Source: an uncultured Myxococcales bacterium (GTDB lineage: Bacteria; Myxococcota_A; UBA9042). From it: DNA of 64,000 bases. Each line of letters begins with the position of its first letter. Position 1 is the stretch's first letter. Under the pieces are notes generated by a model. It was not told where the DNA came from and did no database searches. It saw only the letters and a program-made list of their open reading frames with translations. The stretch spans positions 124,001 to 188,000 of the forward strand of contig CAIMEY010000051.1 of the NCBI GenBank assembly GCA_903840165.1. Direction: 5' to 3'. This document shows positions 35,083 to 48,000 of the stretch, piece after piece. Both the position numbers and the translations under genes were made by a program.

Positions 35083-36795
35083 GTGCTGGTGAGGCCATTG
35101 CTTGCTTGGCGTTTTTTTCGGCAGCCAAGCCGTTGGGCAGCGCAGGTGGTTCGTCCACCGGCTCAGCCAACTACCTGGAATTCAATAAGTCACTGGTTGC
35201 AAGCAACGCGCCCGCGCGTGCGCGCACTGACGTGGCTGTGCCTGCTGCCCGTGATGGTGACGCTAACGTCGCTGCCTTCGCGCATCGGCGGTTGGGAAAA
35301 TGCTAACGCATTCGCGCAGGCAGATGACAAGCCTGTCTTGGGCATGGTCCCCTTTGTGCGCCGTGGTGATGTCGGCGTCTTGGCCGCAGCGCGCATTGAA
35401 GAGTACCTCCGCCAAATGCTAGAAGCCGGCGGTTCTGCGAAGGTTTTGCCGCAAAAAGTGGTCGAAACCGGCAAGCCCCTGCCAGGGTCCGGCCCCGCCA
35501 ACAACGGCAGCGCAGCTCCGCGCGAGACGGCCGCCACCAAGCAACTCGACAAAGCCGACAAGGCCGCGATGATGGCGCGGACCATGCTCGAAGAAGGCGA
35601 AGAGGCTGAAGACGCACTGAAATTGCTCGGAGCGGCAGCGCAGAAGTACGAAGACAACTTCGCCGAACTGGTGGATTTTACCAAGTTGGTCGACACGTAC
35701 GCCCAGGCCGCCTCGGCAGCGCTCAAGCTAAACCGCGAAAAGGATGCACGGAAGTGGGTCGAAAAGGCTCTGGTGATTCAGCAGTCCTTTGTCGTCGATG
35801 CCCGCAAATCCAATAAGGATTTACAAAATCTTGTCACCACGGTTCGCGGTGAGCTGGCAGCCAAGACCCCGACATCGATCACAGTGGAATGTGCCGTCAA
35901 GGATGCCGACATCTACGTCGACGGCGTCAAGATCGGCCCTTCGCCGGCCACGGCCTCAGAACTCTATCCGGGCACGCACTATGTGCAGGCACGCAAAGGC
36001 GAAAATCCGCCGTGGGGCCAAGCGTTTGTCGCCAAGGGCAAGCCCGTATCGATGAAGGCCAACCTTCAGGTCGCCGACGAACCGGGCGCTGAAATCGAGT
36101 TGGGCATTTCGCCGGACGACATCAAGGCCTTTGGCGCGTCAGGCGGGTTTCACGAAAAACTCTTTAAGAATTCCGCGACCTTATTTGCCAAGCAAATTCG
36201 CGCTACCCATTTGCTGTACGGCGTCGTGACCAAGACTCCGCGCAACCTCGAACTGTACCTGTTCGTCTATAACGCAAAGCAAAAGCGGACTTGCGCGGTC
36301 GACAAGATGGAGTACGCCCAGAGCTTGACCGATCTGCAGATGAAGACGCTCGACGCTGAAGGCCGCGTCCGTCAAGCGTTTGTAACATGCGATAATGCCC
36401 ATGAAGTCAAGGTATTACCTGATATCTTTGCCAAAGCAGCCGACGTTGCCGAACGGCCGCCGGTCAACGATGCGCCGGATCCGGGCCCCGCGGTGGATGA
36501 ACCGAAGGTCGAACCCAAGGTTGCGCCGCGCGTGGATCCCAAGGTGGAACCCAAGGTTGAGCCCAAGGTCGAGCCTAAGGTGGAACCCAAGGTCACGCCG
36601 ACAACTCCAGCGACAGACGACGTATATGCAGGTATCTTATCCGGTAATGATGAGCCCAAGCCCTTCTACAAGACGTGGTGGTTCTGGACAGCGGTGGGCG
36701 TGGCCGTGGTCGGCGGTACGGCTGCTGGCATCTACTTTGGCAACCAAAGCCCAGCCACTGGCGGCGGTTTCGGCGCAACGGCCGTGATGCCGTAG
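35083..36795 (+). CDS. PEGA-domain envelope protein with KVEP repeats and C-terminal membrane anchor
   Basis: Likely signal sequence (RPRVRALTWLCLLPVMVTL, cleavage near AFA-QA), a helical region, then a PEGA-like domain (VECAVKDADIYVDGVKIGPSPATASELYPGTHYVQARKG) about the middle. The C-terminal third ends in a run of KVEP units and one membrane segment (TWWFWTAVGVAVVGG) with a Gly-rich tail, a layout common in myxobacterial PEGA proteins. The start is uncertain: the GTG at 35083 follows GGAGG at six bases; TTG 34960 is upstream, and TTG 35197 would give the neatest signal peptide. Binding partner unknown; PEGA domains are usually cell-wall associated. Confidence 0.8.
   Translation: MLVRPLLAWRFFRQPSRWAAQVVRPPAQPTTWNSISHWLQATRPRVRALTWLCLLPVMVTLTSLPSRIGGWENANAFAQADDKPVLGMVPFVRRGDVGVLAAARIEEYLRQMLEAGGSAKVLPQKVVETGKPLPGSGPANNGSAAPRETAATKQLDKADKAAMMARTMLEEGEEAEDALKLLGAAAQKYEDNFAELVDFTKLVDTYAQAASAALKLNREKDARKWVEKALVIQQSFVVDARKSNKDLQNLVTTVRGELAAKTPTSITVECAVKDADIYVDGVKIGPSPATASELYPGTHYVQARKGENPPWGQAFVAKGKPVSMKANLQVADEPGAEIELGISPDDIKAFGASGGFHEKLFKNSATLFAKQIRATHLLYGVVTKTPRNLELYLFVYNAKQKRTCAVDKMEYAQSLTDLQMKTLDAEGRVRQAFVTCDNAHEVKVLPDIFAKAADVAERPPVNDAPDPGPAVDEPKVEPKVAPRVDPKVEPKVEPKVEPKVEPKVTPTTPATDDVYAGILSGNDEPKPFYKTWWFWTAVGVAVVGGTAAGIYFGNQSPATGGGFGATAVMP
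36505..36600 (+). repeat. 12-bp KVEP coding repeats
   Basis: About eight degenerate 12-base units (AAGGTNGANCCC-like) encode alternating K-V-E/D/A-P just before the membrane segment of the PEGA protein. Such Lys/Glu/Pro spacers are typical periplasm-spanning linkers. Confidence 0.85.
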
Positions 36796-37024
36796 CGGTG
36801 CTTGCCGGACCCAAAGCCGTGCAAGGCAATTGGGGTAAGACACTACGGAGTAGCTTGATATCAAAAGGTTCTTTGCGGTCAAAACGGTCAAGAGAGGCGC
36901 ATTGGCCGCTGGGGTTCGATCGGACATTCGTCCGCAAGACAGGGCACCCGAGCCGGTGCCGCCCCCCAAGGCCCCGCAACGCCTGTCAGTCTGGAACGCG
37001 CAGAAAGCGTACTACGGAAACACT

Positions 37025-38962
37025 ATGATGCCTTTGCTTAATTCCTCCTTGACCTCCCCCCTGTCGCCCGTCCGGTTGACTTGGGCGCGCAGCGGACGCG
37101 GTTGGCTTGCGGGCGCGGCGTTGTTGGCGGCCCTGGGCTGTCAATCGCAGGCGAAGGTATGCAACAGCGCGCTTTCAGTAAAGATTTCGGCACCAACGGA
37201 CAACAGCCCCTTTGATCAAGCCGGGGCTGCCTTCGTTTCAATGTCGGCAGAAGGGGGCAATCCCCTGATCGTGTCAGGCCAAGACGTGGTCGTGCAGCCT
37301 CACGTCAAGGGCCAAGCCATCCAACTAAGCAATATCGCATACGGTTTACAACGGCAGGTCCGCGTCGACATTTGGTCCAAGGACCCTGCGACAGGCAATC
37401 CGGCGCCGCCCGTGCTGGGTCGTGGCATTTCCGCGCCTTTTGACGTCGCCCAGCCCGCAGATGCCAATACCTGCCCGAACAACCAAACCGTCCAAGTCTA
37501 TGTTACTCCGGTCAATCAGCTGGCCCATGCGGTCAACGATCAAGGTGTCGCTGCCGAACTAGAGTCGCCACGGGCTGGTTCATGTGCGGTCGGATTCCCT
37601 AATGGATATACGGTGGTTATCGGTGGCGCCACGCCGAAGTCAGGGCTCAAGAACCCGAGTCCCTATGACATCGCCAACTACGACGCCGTGCTCGATGCCG
37701 CCTCCCTGTACGACCCAGCTAGCCGAAATCTAACGCCTTTGGCCAACTTCGGCGCCAAGCTCAACACAGCCAGAGCCTTTGCTGGTTGCGCAGTCGGCTC
37801 AACAGCCGTGGCTGTTGTCGGCGGCATGGCCTTGGATCCCGGCAGCAATACGCTCAAACCCAGTAAATCGATTGAGTTCTACAACTCCTCGGTTCCGCTC
37901 ACGGGTCAAAGTAATCCATTCCAAGTCACGCAGCCCGGCCCCGAGTGCAGCGGTTCGTGCAATCCAAACTTGGTGTTTGCACGGGCTAATCCGTCCGTGG
38001 TGCGGATGTTCGACAACGACAACTACTTCCTCATCCTCGGCGGCCAAGGCGACACTCCCTGCTATGTCCCTGAATGCATTGATGCTTCAGGAGCCGGTTC
38101 GCACACGCCGTGCGGCTCGACCGCCAACTGCAGCAATGGCGAGACCTGCTCGAACGAAGCCAATCCGGCCCAAACCTTTGAAGTCGCCTGCGCCGGCAAC
38201 ACCTGGGAGGTCTGGCACCCCCTCAAGGGCAACCTCGCACAAGGCCTACTGAATATGCCCCGTTGGAATCACGGCACCGTGCGCATTCCGTCCTCCGCCA
38301 CCAGCGGCTTTGTGTTCCTCATTGGCGGCGAGAATGAAAAGGGCCCGGTCAGCAACCTAGAGGTCATCCAGTTCAGCGGCCCAGCGATTTCCAGCAAAAC
38401 GAACACCTGCCCGATCAAGGGATTGGAAGAGGCTTGCCAGCCCCTGAACCGCGATCTTCGCGGCAACCGCATCCTGCCCGGAGCCGCCTTTGTCACCAGC
38501 GCACCAGGCGTGCTGCCATCCTTCAATTACATCGTCATGGCGGGCGGTTTCCAGGACTCCGCCAAGACCATAGCGGACAACACCGTGGATGTGTTCAACC
38601 TCGGGCAAGTCAGCGATTACGTGAATGAACCTGGTTCCATCCTGCTGCAAACCGCCCGTGGCGCGCCGATGGTCGCTGCGGTGGCCGGCGGCTCGCATCA
38701 GGGCCAGATGTTGGTCACAGGCGGAACCACCAGTCCTGGCAATGACGCGAGCTCCGAATACGTGTATTTCAGTGCACCTGGCGCCGCAGGAACGCCAGTC
38801 GCCAAGGTATTGCCCGTCGATCCCAATGGTTTGCCCTCAGATGGCAACCGGGTTCTGGGCAACGCCATCGGCTTGGTTTCCGGCCATGTCCTGGTCATCG
38901 GTGGCGTCGGCTCCACAGACTTGAGCGCAAGGACCGGCGTCTGGTTGTGGAATCCGTTCTAA
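37025..38962 (+). CDS. Kelch-type beta-propeller lipoprotein
   Basis: Lipoprotein signal (AGAALLAALGC lipobox) followed by a ~620-residue mature protein with at least five Kelch-like blades, each showing a Gly-Gly strand: TVVIGGATP, VAVVGGMAL, LILGGQGD, FLIGGENEKG, IVMAGGFQD, MLVTGGTTS, VLVIGGVGS. Several cysteines lie in the middle. The ATG at 37025 (or 37028) follows ACGGA; the open frame upstream to 36902 is not used. It ends 99 bases before the giant DUF11 gene on the same strand, so it may be an accessory surface protein for it. No enzymatic residues recognised. Confidence 0.82.
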   Translation: MMPLLNSSLTSPLSPVRLTWARSGRGWLAGAALLAALGCQSQAKVCNSALSVKISAPTDNSPFDQAGAAFVSMSAEGGNPLIVSGQDVVVQPHVKGQAIQLSNIAYGLQRQVRVDIWSKDPATGNPAPPVLGRGISAPFDVAQPADANTCPNNQTVQVYVTPVNQLAHAVNDQGVAAELESPRAGSCAVGFPNGYTVVIGGATPKSGLKNPSPYDIANYDAVLDAASLYDPASRNLTPLANFGAKLNTARAFAGCAVGSTAVAVVGGMALDPGSNTLKPSKSIEFYNSSVPLTGQSNPFQVTQPGPECSGSCNPNLVFARANPSVVRMFDNDNYFLILGGQGDTPCYVPECIDASGAGSHTPCGSTANCSNGETCSNEANPAQTFEVACAGNTWEVWHPLKGNLAQGLLNMPRWNHGTVRIPSSATSGFVFLIGGENEKGPVSNLEVIQFSGPAISSKTNTCPIKGLEEACQPLNRDLRGNRILPGAAFVTSAPGVLPSFNYIVMAGGFQDSAKTIADNTVDVFNLGQVSDYVNEPGSILLQTARGAPMVAAVAGGSHQGQMLVTGGTTSPGNDASSEYVYFSAPGAAGTPVAKVLPVDPNGLPSDGNRVLGNAIGLVSGHVLVIGGVGSTDLSARTGVWLWNPF

Positions 38963-39061
38963 GGGGTGGCTAGACTTGGACGGCTCAGGGCCGAACAAGC
39001 TTGGGCACAAAGCGTAATTTCCGTCGGCGACTGGGCCAAAGCCCCAGCATCCACAGGCAGC

Positions 39062-42000
39062 ATGAAACAACGCCCGCCCCAGAGCCCCTGGACTGATCCC
39101 CGCGCCCGCCTGGGCTCGAGACGGCGCCGTTTGTGGTGGACAGGCGTCCTGTCCATCTTGGTCCTTGGCCTGCTTCTGGCCGGCCAGGGTCAGGCCCTCG
39201 TCCTCGGCAATTACCCTGCAACACCAAAGTCTTTTCAGGTCTACGGCAAGGCCGTGCATATCGGCGCCTCGCTGATGTCATCAACCATCGATTACCGCTT
39301 CAACGACACGCTAAAACCCAGCAGTTACGCGCAAGTTCCTTTGGCCGAGCAAATGCCCGCCGACGCAGTGATCGTCGGTGCCTATCTATTCTGGGGAGGT
39401 CGCGCCCTGGATTCGGGCATGGACCAAACCGCCCAGTTCGTTCTGGCCGACGGTTTCGCCATCAACGTCTCGGCCGACACCTGCGACCAAGTTACCGATC
39501 CTTCAGCGATTTCCAGCAGCGTCGGCACGCACTTCTACTGCCGCAAAGATGTCACTTCCCTCATCGCCTCGCACCCCGGTGGCAGCTTCTACAACGGTAG
39601 CTATAGCGTGGGCGACGTTCAAGCCAAGACCGCGTCGGTATTCCTCAACGGCCAAGATGGCATCAACTGCGGCACCAAGCCCGGCAACACCAATCTGCCT
39701 GAAACCGCTTGTTGTAACTACATCAATCCCGCCCTGCCCGGTTATGACCCCGGCTGCCAGGCCAGCCACGCTTCGTGGTCGCTCATCATCATTTACGACA
39801 CCAAGTTCAGCGAATCGACCCTGCGCGACGTGTTCTTGTACGACGGCTTTCTGCTGCTTGACGAGCGCGGCGGGCCAGGCAATGGGTCTCTCGGGCAAAA
39901 GACCTTTACGATTAGCAACTTTCTGGTCGGCGATCCGCCAGAGGCATTGCTGTCCTACCACGCCCTCGAAGGCGACAAGCAACTGGGCAACCCTGAACAG
40001 GACCCCGATCCGCTCAACCCTACCGTCTCCAAGAATCCCGACAGCCCGGCATGTGCAACCTGCTATGATTTCGTGCAGTTCAACGGCACCAAGCTGACCG
40101 GCGGCGCGGAGAATTCCGAGCCGAACAACATCATGAACTCGGCGCCTCCAGGCGGCAGCAATCCGGGCATTGACCTTGACCAGTTCAATGTCTCGAACCT
40201 GCTCAAGACGGGCGATACAAGCGCGACTTTCTTAGTTTCTTCCGGCAACGGCAGTCTGGCCGACAACGACACCGCCGTGCAAAGCGCAGGCGCAGGCGAA
40301 CTCTTCTTCTTTGGCGCCAGCGTCCTGTCGATCAACCGCAAGTCCCCGAGTTTCAAGAGTCCCGTCAACAAATATGTCGCCAACGCCAGCGAAGCCAGCC
40401 CTGGTGATGAGATCACGTACACCTGGGACATGCTCAACACCGGGCCGGTCGACGCCGAAAATGTGGCGGCCAAACTCGACCAGTTCCCGCCCCCAGGAAC
40501 CGATTACGTCGCCGGGTCGACAACCCTCAACGGCAAGCCCGTACCCGATGTGGGCGCAACCAGTGCGATTTTGTCCGGCCTCAAAGTGGGCACCCTGACC
40601 AGCAACACCGGCGGCAACCAGAGCGCCACGGTCACCTTCAAGGTCAAGGTCAAGGCGGTGCCGGGCGTGAGCGAGATCGACTCCTTCGGCATCAGCAGCT
40701 ACACCTATATTTCCGGTAAGTATCCAGGCAGTTACAACACGCAAACCAGTGTTGTCAAGCTGGTTCCCCCGAGCATCCAGACCCCCATACTCACCGTCAG
40801 CCCAGCCAAAGTTTCGCCTGCTGGCACAGCTACTTGGACCCTCTCCATTCAGAACGCCACCGCCGTTGTGCAAACCTTGGCCACCTGGACGATGGACTTG
40901 CCGCCCGAAGTGCTATTCGCCTCAGCCACGGGCCCCGGCACCAACAAGTCAGCGGCCGCCGGCGGCAGCAATGGCACCGGCCAGGCCCGCTTTGACAATG
41001 TCAGCGTCCCCGCCAATGGCACAGTTACGTTCACAATTACGGCAAAACTCAAAGACTTAGCGACGCTGCAGGCGATGGGCATCAACCCGATTGCCGGGCA
41101 CTTGGTCGCGGCGCAGGCGTCCGTCGTCGTCGGCACCAAGACGATCAAGTCCGACGATCCCGGCCAGCCCGGCACCGACAACCCGACTGCCTTTGCAGTC
41201 CAGGTGCTCAGCGATTTTACAACCTCGACAAAGACTTACGCCGACCTAAGTCCAGCCACACCCCTGCTTCCCGGCGACCAAATCCAGTTCACCATCACCC
41301 TCAAGAACACCGGCGCCGGCCCGGGCACCCTCAGCGTCACCGACCCTCTGCCGGGAGGCCTGACCTTTGTCTCCAGCCAGAGCCCGGAGTTGTCCTTTGC
41401 CAACGGCACCGTCAGCGGCAGCAACATCACCGTGGCCGTCGGCGCGACAAAAGTACTGCAATTTACAGCGCAATTGAACAAGGACATCGCGCCCGGTAGC
41501 AGCTTTGCCAACATTGCCACGGTCAGCCCCACCGATGGCAATCCGCCAACCGTTGTGCAAACGCCTGCAATCAAAGTGGAAGGCGGCCCGGACCTTTCGA
41601 CATCACAAAAGACGGCCGTCGATATCAACGGTGGTGCCCTGGAACCCGGTGATACGATTCAATATACCCTGACGTTGACCAATACGGGCAAGCTGGCCTC
41701 TGCGGCGCTGCAGGTGTCGGACCCGGTTGACAAGGGCCTAGAAGCCGTGGCCGCGATTGACAATGGCGGCGTGCTAGATGCCGCTACCTCTGCGATCTTG
41801 TGGAGCATTCCGGCGCTTGCGCCAGGACAGGCGATCAAGCTCAACTTCCAAGCCAAGGTCAAGGCGGGCGTCGCCAATGGCACAACGATTGCCAATACCG
41901 CAACAATCACAAGCACTAACCTCATCGTTCCAGTAGTCATCAGCGCCAACCTCAAGGTCCAAGCCCAGCCCGTGGTCAGTTTGTTCACGGAAACCGTGAC

Positions 42001-45000
42001 ATCCTCGGCCGGCGGCAGTTTCAATCCCGGTGATACCGTTACCTATACGATTTCACTGCAAAATACCGGCAAGGGCGTGGTCGGCAATGCCGTACTCACG
42101 ACCACAGCGGACGGCGTCATCACAGGGCTCAGCGCCAGCGGCGGCGGCGTGGTCAACGGCCAGACCGTGACCTGGAATCTGGGCACGCTCAGCAATGGCG
42201 ACCCGGTCAAAGTCGTGACCTGGACCGGCAAGTTGGCTGGCGTCGTCCCGCAAGGAAAATTAGTTAGCAATCAAGCATCATTAGCTGGAGATGGCCTGGG
42301 CAGCGCGGCCTTGTCGGACGACCCTGCGCAGCCAGGCAAGCAGGATCCAACGACTTTCAGCGTCACGGCGGCCCCGAACCTAACGACTAGCAAAAAAGCG
42401 TACTTAGACAGCAACGGCGGCCAAGTTCAGGGTGGCGATAGTCTGGTCTTTACCGTCACCGTCGCCAACACGGGCAACGCGCCAGCCAGCCAAGTCGTCG
42501 TCAGCGACGTGTTGGCCCCGCAGCTCACACAGGTGCAAGTCCAGGGTGGCAGCTTCGATGCGGCAAGCAAAACAGTTACTTGGAATGCATTACCCAGCCT
42601 CGCGCCGACCGACAAACCCGTCGATTTGACCTTTACGGCCATCGTCGACAAGACCACGCTCAGCGGGACAATCGTCAGCAACACAGCCAAGTTAGCCTTC
42701 ACTGAGACGCCCAAGACGGCCACGACCAACACGGTCAGCTTTGGCGTGCAGAACCTGCCCGATTTCGGCGCGTCAACCAAGGCCGTGCAAGCCTCGCTGA
42801 TTCAGTCTGGAGATAAGGTCACTTACACGATTACTGTGGTCAACAGCGGCAACTCCGCGGGCACAAGCATCGTCGTCACCGACAAGGTTCCAGGGGAGTT
42901 GGACAATATCGTTGTCAGCGGCGGCAGTTATGACGCAGGGTCTGGCACAGCCACGTGGACCCTGCCGACCCTGGCAGCAGGTGCACAGCAAACCGTGCAA
43001 CTGTCTGCTTTGGTGAAGAAACCTCTGGACAAGGGCACCCACGTCTGCAACCAAGCCAACATTGTCGCCAAGGAAAACGCGACGCCTAGCCCGACCAACC
43101 CGCCCGGTACTGCACCCAAACCCGGCGGAACGGCGACGTGTTTTGACGTCGATAGCGCGGTCAAACTGATCCTGACCAAGGACGTCTACAACATCGCCAG
43201 CGGGGCCCAGATCAACCAGAGCACGGTCAAGCCCAAGACCGGACTGCGCTACTTCGTCAAAGCCAGCAACGCGGGCAATTCCGTGGCCAAACAGCTGGTA
43301 GTCACCGATATTGTCCCCGTAGGCCTTGAGAATATTACGCCTTTGGACGGTGGCACCTATGACGCCGGCACCAAGACGATCACCTGGCCAACCGTGGCCA
43401 CCTTGGGCACCTTGCCCGCCGACCAGGTGCAATTCCGCTTCGAAGCAACGACCTTGACCGCACTGGACAACGGCCTCGCCATCGCCAACCAAGCCCAAGC
43501 CAACTACCAAGGCGCACCGACGCCGCAGAAGTCCGACGACCCGACCACCGCTGCACAGAGCGATCCGACGATTCTAACAACGGTTTCCAACATCGACTTC
43601 TCCAAGGCCAGCCTCACCGTCAGCGGTGGGCAGGGCGGCGGCGTGGTCAAGCCGGGCGACGCCCTGACCTACACCCTGACCCTGAGCAATGACGGCGACG
43701 GAATTGGCAAAAACGTTTTAGTTTCCTTGCCTATCGACAATCGCCTGCAGTACATTTCAGCCGATGGTGGCGGCACGCAGCAGGGCAACCTGCTGCAGTG
43801 GCAGCTGGGCACCGTCAGCCCCGGGCAAGCCACGGTCTTGCACGTTCAAGTGAAGGTAAAGACACCGCAAATCGATGCAGCACAGATCTCCGCCCAAGGC
43901 TTGATTCAAGCCCAAGGCTTTGCCGCGCCGGTGCTGACCGACAGCAACTTGCAGACGCCGGTCAAGGAACCGACCACGGTCACGGTCAGCGCAAAGCCCA
44001 ATCTGAGTGCAAGCTCTTGGACTTACCTCGATCTGAACGGCGGGGCCATCGAGCCCGCCGACGTCATCGATTTCGCCCTCACCCTGCGCAATACCGGCGA
44101 CGCGATGGCCCAAGCGCTGGCGGTCAAGGCGTTGCTGCAATCGCAAACGCTCACGGATGTCAAGGCCTTCGATTCCGGCATTGCCGCTACTGATTCGGTG
44201 CAATGGACCGTGCCCGTGGTGTCCCTGTCGCCCCAAGGCGATGTCACGCTGCACCTGCAGGGCAAGATCGCCCTTGGCCTCAGCGATGGCACCAAAGTTG
44301 TCGTGATTGCACAGATTCCTGGCGTGGCTGTGCCGCCGCAATTGACGTTGACGGTCTCTGCCAAGCCCAAGTTTGACACATCGACCCTCATCGCCGACGA
44401 CGAAAGCGGTTGGGTGGCCAAGGTCGGTCAGGTTGCCCCGGGACACACCGTACGCATTGAATTGACGCTGCAAAATACCGGTAAAGCTGCTGCCGATGGC
44501 CTGCAATTGACGGTGCCGCTGCCGGGCAAGTGGAGCAACTTGAGCGCTGTGACGCCGGGCGCGACCATCAGTGCGGGGCAAGTGCAGTTTGCGCTTGGCT
44601 CTTTGGCCGCCGGTGGCAGCGAAAAGGTCATTCTAAAAGCGCAAGTAGCCAGCGGTGCCTTGGATGGCGACAAGCTTCCGGTGACCGCAACACTCACGGC
44701 CACGCAACTCGCGACACCGGTGCCGCTGACGGGGCCAACGCTGCTGGTGGTGCAGAAGCCAATCCTCAAAGTCACCAAGACGTTCAAAGACTTGACTGGC
44801 AAGCACCTGTTCCCGACCGATGCGCTGCAGTTTGACATCACCGTGGCCAACATCGGCAATGCGCCGGCGCAGAACTTGGCCATTAGTGACGCCGTGGCGA
44901 CGTCGATCACCAACCTGACGGCGCTCGGCGGTGGCACGGTCCAGGGGCAGAACGCCAGTTGGACCATCCCTGCGCTGCAACCCGGTCAAACTGTGACGGT

Positions 45001-48000
45001 TTCTCTGCAAGGCAAGATTGCGGCGGGCATTCAGAACGGCGCGACGATTCTCAACCAAGCCAAGGCCAAGGCGAGTCAAGGCGATGAAGCGGCGTCCAAC
45101 ACGCTGACTGTCCCCGTGAATTATCCGACTTTGGCGGTCGTCACCAAGCTCGTGCCTGAGTCCCCGGCAACTGCGCCGGTCCATCCGGGCGATACCGTGC
45201 AATTGCAGGTGTTTGTCTCGGCGGACAATGCGCAAGCGGCATCGAACGTGGCTGTTGTGGTGCCGGTTGACCCAACCCTGTTTGATATCACGGCGTTGGG
45301 CGGATCGCAGTGGGATGCCAAGGCCCACCTCCTAAAGTGGTCGGCCAAGGACACGGGCTCGCTGCAAGCGATTCCAGGCGGCGGAGCGGTGGCCTTGCAA
45401 GCAAGCCTCAAGGTCAAAGCGACCGCTGCCAATGGCAGTCAAGCACAGGCTCAAGCCATAGCGCGTGAAGGGGAAACTGACCTCGCGTATCCGTCCAACA
45501 CGGCAACGCTGGCCATTGCCGCCATCCCGGACCTGCAGATCACCAAGACGGTCACAGACCTCAGCGGTGGGCACTTCGCGCCTCTGGCAACCGTGCGTTA
45601 TCAGTTGGAAGTTCGCGTCAAAGGTGCGACTGCGGCCCAGCAAGTCTCGGTGACGGATGCGTTGCCGAGTGGACTGGACTTGGTCGCCGTCGGCAATAAC
45701 GGTACAGCCCAAGGCAGTCAGATTCAGTGGTCAACCGCGAAGACTCCGGAACTGCAGATTGTTCTTCCCGGGCAGGCTGTTGTGCTGACGTTCGACGCGC
45801 GCATCAAGGCGACGGCCAATGACGGAGATCTGATTGCCAATCAGGCGTTTGGCTCGGCCGATGCCATGGTTGCGCCAGCCCCTTCGGACGACCCGAAGAC
45901 GGCTGCAGCCCAGGATCCGACCGTTCTCAAGGTGCGCACCAGCAGCGTGCTGGAAGCCTCGGTCAAGACTGCCAAGGACGACAACGGCGGTGCCTTGCTA
46001 CCAGGCGACACAATTACCTGGAAGATCAACGTGATTGCCACGGCCGGGCAGCCGGTCACTGGCGTCAAGCTGATCGACCCGGTGCCCTCCGGTAGCGACT
46101 ACGTAGCCGGTTCGACGACCGTCAACGGCACCCCAGTCCCTGATAATGCGGGGCAATCTCCGCTGATTAGCGGCCTGAGTGTCGCGGGGCCAGGCCAAGC
46201 CAGCGGCGTCCTTGCTGCCGGAGCCGACAAAGCAGCTGTCGTCACCTTCCAAACGCGGGTCCGCGGCGATGCGCCCGATGGTAGCCTGGTCCGCAACCTC
46301 GCGACAGCATTGGCAGATGCCGCCCCACCGACGCCAATTGGGCCCGTGGAACTCGTGGTGGGCAAGGGCGCCTCCATCCGCCAGACGATCAAGACGGCTC
46401 AAGTACTTGATACCAATGGCAATGGCCAGGCTGATCCCGGTGAGCAGATCCAGTACTCCATCACCGTCAAGAACACCGGCAAGACCGACGCGACGGCAGT
46501 CAGTATCGACGATCCGATGCCGGACCATGGCAAATATGTGCCTTCTTCCATGACCTTGGATGGCCTGGCGCTGACCGATGCTACCGATGGCGACGGCGCC
46601 AGCGTCGATGCCGCGCACAAGCAAATCCATGTGGAGCTTGGCAATTTGGCGCCGGGACAGAGCCGAAGCGTTGGTCTGCGCGTGCAGATCGTCGTTGGGC
46701 CCCTGGTCGTGAACCAAGCGATTGCCCACGCCAAAGGCCTGAGCGATGAACCGTCCGACTGGAATGGCGATGACGGCGACGGCAATCAGCCGACCGTGGT
46801 CCAAGTCGGGACCTTGGTGCCCGTCCTGCAAGTGCAGAAGACTGTTCAAGATGAGAACGGCGGCGACGTCAAGGCGGGCGATTACCTGCGCTACACCCTG
46901 ATGGTCAGCAACCTGGGCGGTGCGGCGGCTACCGGGGCTTTCGTGAGCGATCCGATGCCGCGCGGCTTGCTGGCGCCGGGTCTGCTCGCGGCCAATGGTG
47001 GGCCTGGGCCGGACTTGCTGGTGCCGGCCGGGGCACTGATCGGCCTTGTCGGTCAAAACAAAGACATTCCCGGCACTTTGACGGTGTCGAACTTGACCGT
47101 AGGCCCCGGAGAAACCGTCACCGTTTCCTTGAGGGCCCAAGTTGCGCCCAACCTAGCGGCCGGGTCTTCGCTGTGCAACGGGGCGCACGCCGATGGTGGC
47201 GGCTCTGTGGGCGATGCCAAGCCGATTTGCGTCACCGTCGGCGCTATGATTGGCGAAGCAGCGGTTGTTGGTACGGTATTTGAGGACGTGGGCCTCGCCG
47301 ACGGCGCGTTCCAGGCCGGCCAAGACTTGCCCTTTGCCCACTTTGAAGTGCGAATTCTGCCGCCGGAGGGTGGACAAGGCCCTGAACTGACGGCGATTGC
47401 CGGTGCTGACGGTAGTTATCGCATCAACCAAGTGACGGCGGGGCCTCATCGCTTTGATGTCCGATCGCCCAGTGGCACCGTGTTTTTGCAAGGCAATTTC
47501 GACGTCAGCAACCAAGGAGGCCGCCTCGATCTGCCGCTCAAGCCAACCGGACGCGTGTACGACGCCCATTCCGGCGGGTTGGTCAATGGCATCAGGGTGT
47601 TCTTGCGTTACGACCAAGCTGATCCGTTGACGCCCGGGCAGATGGTCCCCGCCGAGTTGCTGCCCCCCGGTCAGCAGGGCCAACGGACCGACGACAGTGG
47701 CGCGTACGTCTTTGCCGCGCCCAAGGGCCATGCGTACCGAATTGACGTCACAGGTATCGATTTAGGCTACGCTTTCCCGCCCGCACAGCAACCGCCTGAG
47801 GCAGGGCTGGTCGTCCTGGACGCACCCGGCTACGTGGTCGCCGATACGCTGCCTAAGCCCAGTAGCAAGGCTCCTAAGTACCTAACACGCTTCTCTTTGC
47901 AAGGTTCGGGGCTCGCCGCAATGCCTCGCCACAACCACGTGCCTGTGGAAACGCTCAAATCGGCGATCCATGCCAGCGTCAAGCTGTCCAAAACGCAGGC

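Noticed and set aside
34923..35306. 127-codon plus-strand frame overlapping the start of the PEGA gene
   Set aside because: It ends inside the PEGA coding region in another frame and has no conserved features; the PEGA frame carries the signal peptide.
45998..47140. 380-codon minus-strand open frame inside the giant gene
   Set aside because: The plus strand codes for regular DUF11 repeats throughout; the antisense frame is Arg/His/Gln-rich and lacks a ribosome site. The same applies to 53084-54073 and 42773-43510.
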